The position numbers and the translations under genes were made by a program. Of a stretch of 29,226 bases of DNA, positions 14,779 through 23,473 are shown piece by piece (position 1 is the stretch's first letter; each line of letters begins with the position of its first letter). The notes beneath the pieces were generated by a model. It worked only from the letters and a program-made list of their open reading frames with translations. It searched no databases and was not told the origin of the DNA. This stretch comes from CAYMUL01 sp964393605 (GTDB taxonomy: Bacteria; Bacteroidota; Ignavibacteria; Ignavibacteriales; Ignavibacteriaceae), in contig CAYMUL010000041.1 of the NCBI GenBank assembly GCA_964393605.1, positions 1-29,226 of the forward strand. Reading direction: 5' to 3'.

Positions 14779-17775
14779 ATGAGAAGTATTAGTAAAATTT
14801 TTCTGCTTCTCGTCGCGCTCTTCAATTTTGCAACTGCACAGCGATATGGTTTTGTAAATTACAATGTTGATCAGGGTATGCCGCAATCGACTGTGAATGA
14901 TATCTTCCAGGGAAATCAAGGATACATGTGGTTCGCAACGCTGGATGGCATCAGTAAATTTAACGGTACAAAGTTTTTCAACTATTCAACCGAGCATGGA
15001 ATCAGCGATAAGTCGGTCAGAAATATTTATCAGGCAATTGATAGCACCGTTTGGATTGCAACCGATAGAGGACTGAATACATATCGTTTCGGTCAGATTG
15101 CAGTTGTCGATTCTGAAAAAGGTTTCCCGAACGAAACGCCATGCTGGGTTATCACCGGAGATAGAAACGGAACCGTTTGGATTGGAACAGTCGGCAAAGG
15201 ATTATTCAAATTTTCGAACGGCGTATTTACAAATTATACAACCGAAAATGGGTTGCCGGATAATACGATCAGAAGTCTTGAAGTTGATAAGTCGGGTAAC
15301 TTATGGATTGGAATGAAAAGCGCGGTTACTTTTTTCAATGGAGTAAAGTTTAAAAATTATAGTGTGAAAGATGGATTACCCGATGCAACTGCTCGGTGCA
15401 TTAAATCTGCGCCGGATGGGAAAATCTGGTTTGCTACTGCAGGCGAAGGAGTCTTTTATTTTTACAAAGAGAAATTTTATTCGCTCAAACAAAAAGATGG
15501 ATTAATTAACAACACTGCATATGCTCTAGAAATTGATCGCTTAGGAAATATTTGGATCGGAACTTTGGATGGCGTGAGTAAATACAACGGAAATTATTTT
15601 ACAAATTTCACCACTGTATCGGGATTATCCGCTCCAATTGTTTTAACAATTTTTAAAGATCGAGAGAACAATTTATGGTTCGGAACAAAAGACGGCGGCG
15701 TGAATAAACTTGCAAGCGAAAAGTTTGCTACTTACGACGAGTCAGTCGGTTTGATTAACAACGCACCCTACGCTATTGCAGAAAATGGTTCTGGAGAAAT
15801 ATTTGTCGGAACAGGAGAAGGACTTTCGATCATTTCACGAAACGGTATTAAAAATTTTACTAAGGAAAATGGACTTCCAGCCAATTCGATTCCGGCAATT
15901 ACGACAGCCACAGATGGTTCGGTGTGGATTGCAACTTTTAAAGGCGCGGTGAAATACTCAAACGGAAAATTTACCAAATATTCTAAGTCAAATGGATTCA
16001 CAAACGATGTTATCGGTGCTATTTTTAGAGACAGAAACGGTAACATCTGGCTTGGCACTGATGCTGAAGGTGTATATAAATTTGACGGAAAGTCATTCAA
16101 AAATTTTTCTGAAAAAGATGGATTGATTGACAACACGATTTACGGCATAACTCAAGATAAACAAGGAAACATCTGGTTCGCCGGTTATAATAAAGGAATC
16201 TGTCGTTTTGACGGAAATCGTTTTTATGATTTCCCTGAAGTCAATCAAAAGCTTGCGCAGGCAAAAGTTTATACAATCAGCGCTTCGAATGATGGAAGAA
16301 TTTGGATTGGCACGCAGAATTCTGGATTCTTTATTTATGAAAAAGGAAAGTTCACGCAATACACAACTGACAACGGATTGTCGAATAACGTCTGCTATTT
16401 CTTTATTCATGATGATGACGGCAATACATGGATCGGTACTAATCGCGGTTTGAATAAATTCGATGGTACTTCATTCAAACTGTATGATGTGAAGAGTGGA
16501 ATTGTAACGAATGAATTCAATGTCGGTGCGGGCTTCAAAGATTCGAAAGGATATCTTTGGCTTGGAACTGTGAAAGGTTTGGTTCGCTTCGATCCAAAAC
16601 TCGATAAGAAAAATGATATTCCTCCGCCAATCTATTTGACGAGCGTAAAAATTTTCGAAGACGATACAACATTCAATAAACATCTTGAACTCAGTTACAC
16701 AGAAAATTATTTAAAGTTTGAATGGAAAGGTTTAAGTTACACTTCTCCCGATGATATTCTATATCAATATAAATTAAGCGGTGTCGATCCCGATTGGCAA
16801 CTTTCTAATTCGACAACGATCCAATACACTTCATTGAGAAGCGGTGAATATGAATTTCTTGTTAAAGCCGCAAACTCCGATATGGTGTGGAGTGTTTTCC
16901 CTGCAAAAATTAGTTTTGAAATTTTGCCTCCATGGTGGGAAACCTGGTGGTTCAGAATTACCGCGCTCGTACTTTTGATCTCCGGCGGTTATACTTTTTA
17001 CGTCGTAAAAACTTATCGCTTGAAACAACGTAGCATCGAGCTTGCGCGATTAGTAAAAGAAAGAACGAGAGAGTTAGAAGAAGAAAAAGATAAATCGGAC
17101 GAACTGATTCATAATATTCTCCCCGCGCAAATTGTAAAAGAGTTAAAAGAGAAAGGTGTTACCGAGCCGCGTGAATTCAAGCTGATCTCAATTCTCTTTA
17201 CAGATTTTAAAGGATTCACTTCTTTCTCATCCAAACTGCCGCCGAATGAACTCGTTGCCGAACTGAACGATATCTTCAATCACTTTGATCGTATTATCGA
17301 TAAATATGAATTGGAAAAATTAAAAACTATCGGAGATTCATACATGATTGGCGGTGGATTACCGACGGAGACAGATGATCATGCAGTTAGGATAATACTT
17401 GCCGCGCTCGAACTTCAAAGTTTCATGCACGAAAGAAATAAACAACATCAATTTAATTGGCAGATGCGCGCAGGTGTTCACTCCGGTAATGTTGTTGCGG
17501 GTGTTGTAGGAAAAAGAAAATTCACATACGATATTTGGGGCGATACGGTCAACACTGCAAGCAGGATGGAAAGTAACGGCGAGCCGGGGAAAATCAATGT
17601 CTCCGAAGCAACACAATCTCTCGTTGCAAATTATTTTGAGTTTGAAGAACGCGGTAAAATTGCCGCGAAAGGAAAAGGGGAAATCGATATGTTTTTTGTC
17701 AGTGCCGTAAAGAAAAAAGCACTTGAAGAATATTCCTTCGCAGAAATTTCTGCCGAAATTATAAAAATTATTTGA
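14779..17775 (+). CDS. propeller sensor-adenylate cyclase fusion (Reg_prop, Y_Y_Y, class III cyclase)
   Basis: This 998-residue membrane protein has a signal peptide (1-20) and about 14 Reg_prop blades in the periplasm (repeat core GNIWIGTxxG...FxNYTxxNGL). These are followed by a Y_Y_Y domain (about 620-720), one membrane segment (about 722-745), a coiled coil ending HNILPAQIVKEL, and a class III nucleotidyl cyclase domain. Metal ligands are Asp809 (FTDFKGFT) and Asp853 (TIGDS). Lys849 and Asp918 (YDIWG) mark adenine specificity, and Asn925/Arg929 are the transition-state residues, so the cyclase looks active and makes cAMP. The sensor half is like that of hybrid two-component regulators, where propellers bind polysaccharide fragments. 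It ends 1 base from a convergent gene. A weak TTTG-N19-TAATTTG promoter-like match lies at 14714-14743. Confidence 0.94.
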   Translation: MRSISKIFLLLVALFNFATAQRYGFVNYNVDQGMPQSTVNDIFQGNQGYMWFATLDGISKFNGTKFFNYSTEHGISDKSVRNIYQAIDSTVWIATDRGLNTYRFGQIAVVDSEKGFPNETPCWVITGDRNGTVWIGTVGKGLFKFSNGVFTNYTTENGLPDNTIRSLEVDKSGNLWIGMKSAVTFFNGVKFKNYSVKDGLPDATARCIKSAPDGKIWFATAGEGVFYFYKEKFYSLKQKDGLINNTAYALEIDRLGNIWIGTLDGVSKYNGNYFTNFTTVSGLSAPIVLTIFKDRENNLWFGTKDGGVNKLASEKFATYDESVGLINNAPYAIAENGSGEIFVGTGEGLSIISRNGIKNFTKENGLPANSIPAITTATDGSVWIATFKGAVKYSNGKFTKYSKSNGFTNDVIGAIFRDRNGNIWLGTDAEGVYKFDGKSFKNFSEKDGLIDNTIYGITQDKQGNIWFAGYNKGICRFDGNRFYDFPEVNQKLAQAKVYTISASNDGRIWIGTQNSGFFIYEKGKFTQYTTDNGLSNNVCYFFIHDDDGNTWIGTNRGLNKFDGTSFKLYDVKSGIVTNEFNVGAGFKDSKGYLWLGTVKGLVRFDPKLDKKNDIPPPIYLTSVKIFEDDTTFNKHLELSYTENYLKFEWKGLSYTSPDDILYQYKLSGVDPDWQLSNSTTIQYTSLRSGEYEFLVKAANSDMVWSVFPAKISFEILPPWWETWWFRITALVLLISGGYTFYVVKTYRLKQRSIELARLVKERTRELEEEKDKSDELIHNILPAQIVKELKEKGVTEPREFKLISILFTDFKGFTSFSSKLPPNELVAELNDIFNHFDRIIDKYELEKLKTIGDSYMIGGGLPTETDDHAVRIILAALELQSFMHERNKQHQFNWQMRAGVHSGNVVAGVVGKRKFTYDIWGDTVNTASRMESNGEPGKINVSEATQSLVANYFEFEERGKIAAKGKGEIDMFFVSAVKKKALEEYSFAEISAEIIKII

Positions 17776-17776
17776 A

Positions 17777-19762
17777 TTAAAATCTTAGTTCGAGTAAGAG
17801 CGAAAACCTATTATCGAGACTGCCGATAACTTCTGAATCACCGCTGCTCAAACTCTTCTCCGTTGGTTTAATCGTTTCAGAATATTTAAATGAAACTGAA
17901 AGGGGATGAAACGATTGAATTTTACTCACGATATACCATCGCACACCTTCGCCGTACATCGGAAGATTTGTCATCACTCCGGCAATATCATTTTCAAATT
18001 CATAAACCGCAGAGGAAAAAGATGTTGTGTTGAAGAAGATAATTCTCGCCTGAACTAAAATATTTTCTATGATTGCAAATTTTGCATCTTGAAAAACAAG
18101 AAATCCGGTTTCGTTCATTCCATCATTTAGTTTTACAATTTCTAATCTGTTTCTGAATTGAAATTCATTGAGACCGTAACGTATGTCAGCACGCAAATTT
18201 CTCTTCTTGACTTCGATTATTTTGATGCTGTTATCTACAGTAACTTTTTCTTCCTCGTTTTTGTTTTTGTAACGCAAATTAATTTCTAAATCTTTACCGA
18301 ATTTATTGTACCAATCAAAAAGAAAATCATTTCCCGCGAGAGATAAGCCGCCAATATTTTCCGTTCTAATAGTTGAATAGATATCCGAATAGAAATTGAA
18401 AACACCAAACTCGTTTGAGCTTGTCAATCCAAGGTATAAACCCGTTTCGTTTGATGTCGAAGATTCCGAAAAACCGTTTGCATATAGCGATCGATAATTG
18501 TTGGGATAGTATCGATGTGAGATCGCAAGACCGAATTTTCTTGTGGATTGAAATGCGATCGAATTTATGGTGGCAATGCGATTATCAGAAGTTGCAATTT
18601 CTCCGGAGTAAAAAATATTTTTTGAATTTCCTGTATAGGCAATTGAAGTAACTGAAATTCTTTTTCCAATAATCCCATAATTATTTTGCGCAATGAATTG
18701 CTTATCGAAGTTCGACTGAAAATAGAGCGCGTTCATTTTTAAATACGAAGCAAACGAGTAACCGACTTGAAGTCCGCCCGATACGGAGGACAAATTATTT
18801 TTTGTAGAAATTTCTTTTTCGGTTCGATGAAAGCCGTCGATGCGAATTGACTTAACTTCACCGTTGATTGAATCTATCGATGCATCAAAATTATTTTTTG
18901 CGATGAAAAACGAAACATTAAATTGATTGAATTGCAAAGTAGCTCCACCGCCACTGAAATAATTAGTTTCGAGTGAACCGGAAAATTCCTTTACTCCTCC
19001 TGCAGTTTTAAAAAGAGGATGAAGCACTTCCGTCCCTTTTGAATATGCATAAGGCGACCAGACTGCAAGTCCGTGTCCATGCTCAAAGATAAATGAGCCA
19101 AGTAGAAATTTCTTTACGAATCCAAAATCCTTCACACCGATATAATATTTGAAGTGGTCGATGATTGAATTTTCTCCGGCATCTTTCTCGGTCAAAAATG
19201 AGAAGAAAATATTTTTAACTTTTCCTTTTAGTCGGTTGTATTGTTTAAGTTTTGAGCCAGTGTATTTCCCTTCGAGAAAAGCGATGCGCGGTTGTAAATC
19301 GGTAATTGTTCTCGTTCTCAATTCAAATTTTGCATCAGGCAAAAAACCTTGAAAGCCGGATTCCTTCTCCTGCCAATCGATAGTTGCTTGGGGTACGAAG
19401 AAAAAACTAAAAAGTAGGATTGCCTTATCCGTCGGAATTGCCGGAATATTTTTTAATTCATAAACAGTAAAAAAATTTCCAAATTTATTTCTGTAATCAA
19501 CTATAGCCGCCGCTTCAATTGTGGTTAAGATGGGGATTATCGAAAGTTCATCATAAGTTACTTCATTCAAATTTAGGGGAGAATTTTTCAGTTCTTCAAA
19601 AATATCGGCAAAAGCTTCGAGTTGTTCTTCGTCGGTACTTGTTTCAATAATCCTTTCGATACCGGCACCTGCATCAAGTGTATCGAGTGTTTGCGAAAGT
19701 ATTTTCGTGCAAACGCCTTGCATCAAAAATGAAATTACGATGATGTGAAAAAAATATCGCAT
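17777..19762 (-). CDS. helix-hairpin-helix domain outer-membrane barrel protein
   Basis: This 661-residue exported protein has a signal peptide (about 1-24) followed by an HHH region at about 60-130 (LNLNEVTYDELSIIPILTT, then FGNFFTVYELKNIPAIPTD). That is two ComEA-like hairpins of the type that bind DNA backbone or mediate protein contacts. The remaining ~500 residues alternate polar and hydrophobic positions with many aromatics and end in ...RFSLLLELRF, the terminal aromatic expected for an outer-membrane beta-barrel. Proteins of this architecture occur in Bacteroidota with no settled function. Its ATG overlaps the TAA of the upstream PorV/PorQ-like gene (TAATG), so the two are translated together. 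The 3' end is 1 base from the cyclase stop, leaving no room for a terminator between the converging genes. Confidence 0.8.
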   Translation of the reverse strand: MRYFFHIIVISFLMQGVCTKILSQTLDTLDAGAGIERIIETSTDEEQLEAFADIFEELKNSPLNLNEVTYDELSIIPILTTIEAAAIVDYRNKFGNFFTVYELKNIPAIPTDKAILLFSFFFVPQATIDWQEKESGFQGFLPDAKFELRTRTITDLQPRIAFLEGKYTGSKLKQYNRLKGKVKNIFFSFLTEKDAGENSIIDHFKYYIGVKDFGFVKKFLLGSFIFEHGHGLAVWSPYAYSKGTEVLHPLFKTAGGVKEFSGSLETNYFSGGGATLQFNQFNVSFFIAKNNFDASIDSINGEVKSIRIDGFHRTEKEISTKNNLSSVSGGLQVGYSFASYLKMNALYFQSNFDKQFIAQNNYGIIGKRISVTSIAYTGNSKNIFYSGEIATSDNRIATINSIAFQSTRKFGLAISHRYYPNNYRSLYANGFSESSTSNETGLYLGLTSSNEFGVFNFYSDIYSTIRTENIGGLSLAGNDFLFDWYNKFGKDLEINLRYKNKNEEEKVTVDNSIKIIEVKKRNLRADIRYGLNEFQFRNRLEIVKLNDGMNETGFLVFQDAKFAIIENILVQARIIFFNTTSFSSAVYEFENDIAGVMTNLPMYGEGVRWYIVSKIQSFHPLSVSFKYSETIKPTEKSLSSGDSEVIGSLDNRFSLLLELRF

Positions 19763-20568
19763 TAAAAATTATCTGGAAAAAGTGTCATAGAAATTTGATG
19801 AGTGAAACTAAGTTCTCGATGATAAGTTGAAGCAAAATCAAAAATGAAGAATAAGTATTTCAATCCGATTCCACCCGTGAACATTTTTGGATCGCTACTC
19901 ATTCCACTTCTTATTTCAAGATAATCCAAAAATTTATACGCCGCACCAATCTGAACACTCTCATCATGTCGGGTTTCTTTAAAGATTGAGAAATTTATAT
20001 TTCCATTTTCTACAGGTATAAATTGTAACCCGAAATTAATGCTCGAACCGATTTGATCGTCTTCGCTACCGTAAGTTGCACGGTTAACGTTTAACAGCGC
20101 AGTCCCGATATTTAATTGCTCTGTTATACGATAAATCATACCCGCATCAATACTCACTGAAACATCATTTCCGTAGTTTGCAATGGTAAGTTGATTTATG
20201 CGAAGAGAAGTACCGATGAAAATATTTTTTTCAATTTCTTTCGAACCGGAAATCAGAAAAACATTTTCACGGAAAAGTTCAAATCCAAAAGTTGAAAACC
20301 CTGCGGATAAATTAGCGAATGTGAAGGGATTGCATGCCGCTACTGCCGCAGTTGATAATTCGCTCAATCCAAATGGTGAAGGAGAGTAATACGTTCCGAT
20401 TTGCAAATTTGAATTCATCGCAACGGATGCAGGATTTGAAAATACCGAAAGCGCATTACCAAATTTTGCAACAGCAGAATTTGCGAGCGATGTTTCTTCA
20501 GCGCCGATTGTAATCTGCGCAAATGCATTCGTTCCGAAAATAAAAATGGTAAAGAGAAATTTTTTCAC
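19762..20568 (-). CDS. PorV/PorQ-like outer-membrane protein
   Basis: This 268-residue protein, counted from a GTG start at 20568, has a signal peptide (KKFLFTIFIFGTNAFA, then QITIG). An upstream GTG at 20595 would add nine residues that spoil the signal, and AGG lies 5 bases before the chosen start. The mature protein begins like FadL-fold PorV/PorQ and UPF0164 proteins: GAEETSLANSAVAKFGNALSVFSNPA matches their G-rich N-terminal motif ending in NPA. The rest is beta-strand-rich and ends TLFPDNF with an aromatic C-terminus. PorV and PorQ act in type IX secretion, but smaller homologues of unknown role are common, so a T9SS function is only suggested. It is coupled to the HHH-barrel gene and divergent from the PorD-like gene. 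Confidence 0.72.
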   Translation of the reverse strand: MKKFLFTIFIFGTNAFAQITIGAEETSLANSAVAKFGNALSVFSNPASVAMNSNLQIGTYYSPSPFGLSELSTAAVAACNPFTFANLSAGFSTFGFELFRENVFLISGSKEIEKNIFIGTSLRINQLTIANYGNDVSVSIDAGMIYRITEQLNIGTALLNVNRATYGSEDDQIGSSINFGLQFIPVENGNINFSIFKETRHDESVQIGAAYKFLDYLEIRSGMSSDPKMFTGGIGLKYLFFIFDFASTYHRELSFTHQISMTLFPDNF

Positions 20569-20639
20569 ATTTGCCTGATATTTAATAAATAACACTTTTT
20601 TGATATATTAAACTAAGATTAATTATTTATTGATGAAAG

Positions 20640-21524
20640 ATGAAAAAAATATTTTGCTTTATCGTGCTTTTTAATTTACTCTGCTTCGGACAAGAATTGC
20701 TTGCCGATGTTATGATCGATTTTCAAAATTTACCGGTGATTAATAAAGAGAGTCTCCGCGATTTTGAAGCGACGATTGAAGACTATCTCAACAACACCCG
20801 CTTCACGGGCGGCGATTGGAATTATGAAAAAATAAAATGCTCGTTCAACATCTCCATTGTCAGTGCCGGTGACGAAGTGAGCTATTCCGCACAAGCTGTT
20901 ATTACAAGCCAACGGAAACTCTACAAATCCACACAGGCATCCTTAATGTTGAAAATATTCGATACGAATTGGGATTTTATTTACGAACGCGGGCAATCAC
21001 TTTATTTCGATCCTTTGAACTTTAATTCCATCGCGAGTTTTTTTGACTATTACGCTTTCGTTATAATCGGAATGGAAAATGATTCGTGGGAAAAATTAAG
21101 CGGTACTGATTTTTTTAGGAAAGCGTTTGATATTGTTAATCTTGGCGTGCGAAGTAAAAACTCCAAGGGATGGGAAGCGTTGAGCGGAAATTTTAATCGA
21201 AAAGATTTAGTCGAGAACATGTTGAATGAAAAATATAGACCGCTTCGCGAAGCCGTTGCAGATTACCATTACGCTCTTGATGTTTCGGTGAAGAACAAAA
21301 ATGCGGCGATGCAACAGATAGTGCAAGTCGTAAAAAATTTAGAAAAGATAAAAGGGCAGATGGATATTCGAAGCGTTTATCTTCGAACATTTTTTGAAGC
21401 AAAGTATGGTGAAATTATTGAGATGTTGCGCGGAGTTGAAGATAAATCGATTTTCAAAGTGTTGAAGGTACTCGATCCTCAGCACGCGGGAAAATATGAT
21501 GAGGTTTTACAAAAAACTCAATGA
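20640..21524 (+). CDS. DUF4835 / PorD-like type IX secretion protein
   Basis: This 294-residue exported protein has a signal peptide (MKKIFCFIVLFNLLCFG). It shows features I associate with DUF4835: VMIDFQNLP...LRDFEATIEDYLNNTRF near the mature N-terminus, then a central FDPLNFNSIASFFDYYAFVIIGM...DSWEKLSGTDFFRKA. A helical C-terminal third contains the REAVADYHYALDV and FFEAKYGEIIEML segments. PorD is required for type IX secretion in Porphyromonas gingivalis; equivalence here is by family only. No T9SS motor or pore genes are in the window. The ATG at 20640 is 71 bp from the divergent PorV/PorQ-like start, so the two may share a regulatory region. Its last 7 bases overlap the convergent cyclophilin gene. 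Confidence 0.82.
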   Translation: MKKIFCFIVLFNLLCFGQELLADVMIDFQNLPVINKESLRDFEATIEDYLNNTRFTGGDWNYEKIKCSFNISIVSAGDEVSYSAQAVITSQRKLYKSTQASLMLKIFDTNWDFIYERGQSLYFDPLNFNSIASFFDYYAFVIIGMENDSWEKLSGTDFFRKAFDIVNLGVRSKNSKGWEALSGNFNRKDLVENMLNEKYRPLREAVADYHYALDVSVKNKNAAMQQIVQVVKNLEKIKGQMDIRSVYLRTFFEAKYGEIIEMLRGVEDKSIFKVLKVLDPQHAGKYDEVLQKTQ

Positions 21525-23473
21525 AGTGTAATCGATATTATTGAATCATCTTGCTCAATATCATCGACGACATCCTGCCCCGAAATTATTTTTGCCCAAA
21601 TTGTGTACCGTCCGTTCAGGTGCATATGCTCTGCTTGCATGATGAACCATTGACTTCCTTCGGTATCTTTTCCTGCGCTTGCGATTCCGGCAACTCCGGC
21701 TGAATAATTTTCAGTTGAGAATTCCGAAATGATTTCATAACCGGGACCGCCCCAACCGGAGCCCGATGGATCTCCACCTTGTATTACAAAGCCCTGAACA
21801 ACTCGATGAAATGAAATTCCGTTATAAAATTTTTTTTCTGCCAGAAAAACAAAGTTCGCAACGGTTATCGGTGCGACTTCACTCATCAACTTTAATTTGA
21901 AATTTCCCTTCGTTGTTTTTATGGTTGCGAAAGAATATTCAAAACTGTGAGCCCAAATTTCATGAAACATCTCATCGGTCTTTTTTGAAGCCGGTGCGGC
22001 AATTCTCTTTAAAGAATAAACTTTTGAAACACTGAGAAGATTTTTTATTTCCTCATGATAATTATTAGAAATTTTTTCGGATAAATTATAGAGAGAAAGT
22101 ATTGCTTCAAGATGATCGGCGGAATGGATATTTATTTTTATGTATTCCTTGATCAATGATTTTAATTCGTTGGAGTGATTCGCAATTGTTGCCGAATCTA
22201 TATTATCTGCGGCAATACTTACGAGTGGCGGAAATTCCGATTTCATCTGCTCAAAAATAAATTTGCGCATCTCATCTGCTTTAGTTCTCCCAAAAATTTT
22301 TGAAATGGAAGTAACGACTTCAATTTTCGCTTTGATATCGCCGGCGTAAAAAATTTCATTCATCGCATCAAACGAAAATTGATCGAATTCTTTATGCTCG
22401 CCGAATATTTTTACCCGGTATTCTTCGCTCAGCTTGTTTTGGAATTTATCGTACAGCAGTAATTTTTCGGAAGTGTTCAAATGCAAATAACTATTCAACA
22501 ATTCACCGAAGACGTGATGCGAAATTTCTTGTTCAGAAAACTTCTTTTCTATCGCTGAATTTAGAAATGCGGCAAAATTATTTTGCAACTGAATCCGTTT
22601 CAAAGCTGTTGCAATGTTTCTTTGAACATTGAAATTATCATCTTCAAGTAATTTCAAATATGTATGAAGTTGTTCTTCAGTTGTGAATGCATAATAAACT
22701 CCCGTAGATGCTATCTCGTTTCGTAAAATCCAGTGCCTACTTTCGCAAAGCGATTTGAATAATTTATCACTAATTGGAAGTTGTTTGTTGTTCCTATAAA
22801 TGCCGAGCAGATATTGGATAGCCGTAACATTATCATCGCGCACGAAAATTTTATTCAGTTGCGATTCAAGTTTCTTTGTTTCACTAATATTCGCGCGCAT
22901 CCTGTAAAGCGCGAAAGCAATTTCTTTACTTAGTTGATTATCTTTTGCAGAAAATAATTCTTTCCAAAGATAACTGGCTGCGAGTGAGTCTTTGAATCCA
23001 CGCAGATAGAAATTCATCATTGCAGTTGCGACCCCGTTAGAGATTTTATGACTCTCTAAAGATTTAATGAATTTTTCAAAATCTGATTGTGTGCCAATCT
23101 TTCCTAATGCTTCGAGTGCATAAAAAATATCTTCATCATTACTTGCTTGTAATTGCGCGTGCAAATAGTCGATGGATTGTGAAGAATAACCAATCTGTCC
23201 CAAAGCAAAGAAAATATTTTTGCGACAGTTATTATTCATTATTGATGTTATCGTAGTTACAAAAGAGGTATCATTCGAGTGTGAGACAGAAAGCAACGCC
23301 GCGTTTTGTTTCCTTGAGTCATTCGAGTTTAAGTATTCTAAAAATATTTTGTCTTTCCAATCGCGCGTAAATGTTTTGTAAATAAGAAGTGAATCTTCTT
23401 TTACGAATTGAGAAAAGATTGGAGTTGCGAAGAATAAAAATAAGAGGAGAAAAAAATTAAATATCGATTTCAT
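21518..23473 (-). CDS. exported HEAT-repeat/cyclophilin-type peptidyl-prolyl isomerase
   Basis: This 651-residue periplasmic protein has a signal peptide (MKSIFNFFLLLFLFFATPIFS). A long alpha-helical N-terminal part (about 30-490) reads like HEAT repeats (IFFALGQIGYSSQSIDYLHA, DIFYALEALGKIGTQSDF). The C-terminal cyclophilin domain covers about 510-650. Catalytic-site residues are present: Arg in FHRVVQGFVIQGGDP, Gln in the same motif, and SQWFIMQ. The residue that is Trp in human cyclophilin is replaced, as is common in bacteria (LNGRYTIWAKI). It would speed proline isomerisation during folding of exported proteins, with the HEAT part as a client or scaffold surface. Its start overlaps the end of the acyltransferase gene by 17 bases. 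Its end overlaps the convergent PorD-like gene by 7 bases. Confidence 0.92.
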   Translation of the reverse strand: MKSIFNFFLLLFLFFATPIFSQFVKEDSLLIYKTFTRDWKDKIFLEYLNSNDSRKQNAALLSVSHSNDTSFVTTITSIMNNNCRKNIFFALGQIGYSSQSIDYLHAQLQASNDEDIFYALEALGKIGTQSDFEKFIKSLESHKISNGVATAMMNFYLRGFKDSLAASYLWKELFSAKDNQLSKEIAFALYRMRANISETKKLESQLNKIFVRDDNVTAIQYLLGIYRNNKQLPISDKLFKSLCESRHWILRNEIASTGVYYAFTTEEQLHTYLKLLEDDNFNVQRNIATALKRIQLQNNFAAFLNSAIEKKFSEQEISHHVFGELLNSYLHLNTSEKLLLYDKFQNKLSEEYRVKIFGEHKEFDQFSFDAMNEIFYAGDIKAKIEVVTSISKIFGRTKADEMRKFIFEQMKSEFPPLVSIAADNIDSATIANHSNELKSLIKEYIKINIHSADHLEAILSLYNLSEKISNNYHEEIKNLLSVSKVYSLKRIAAPASKKTDEMFHEIWAHSFEYSFATIKTTKGNFKLKLMSEVAPITVANFVFLAEKKFYNGISFHRVVQGFVIQGGDPSGSGWGGPGYEIISEFSTENYSAGVAGIASAGKDTEGSQWFIMQAEHMHLNGRYTIWAKIISGQDVVDDIEQDDSIISITLH

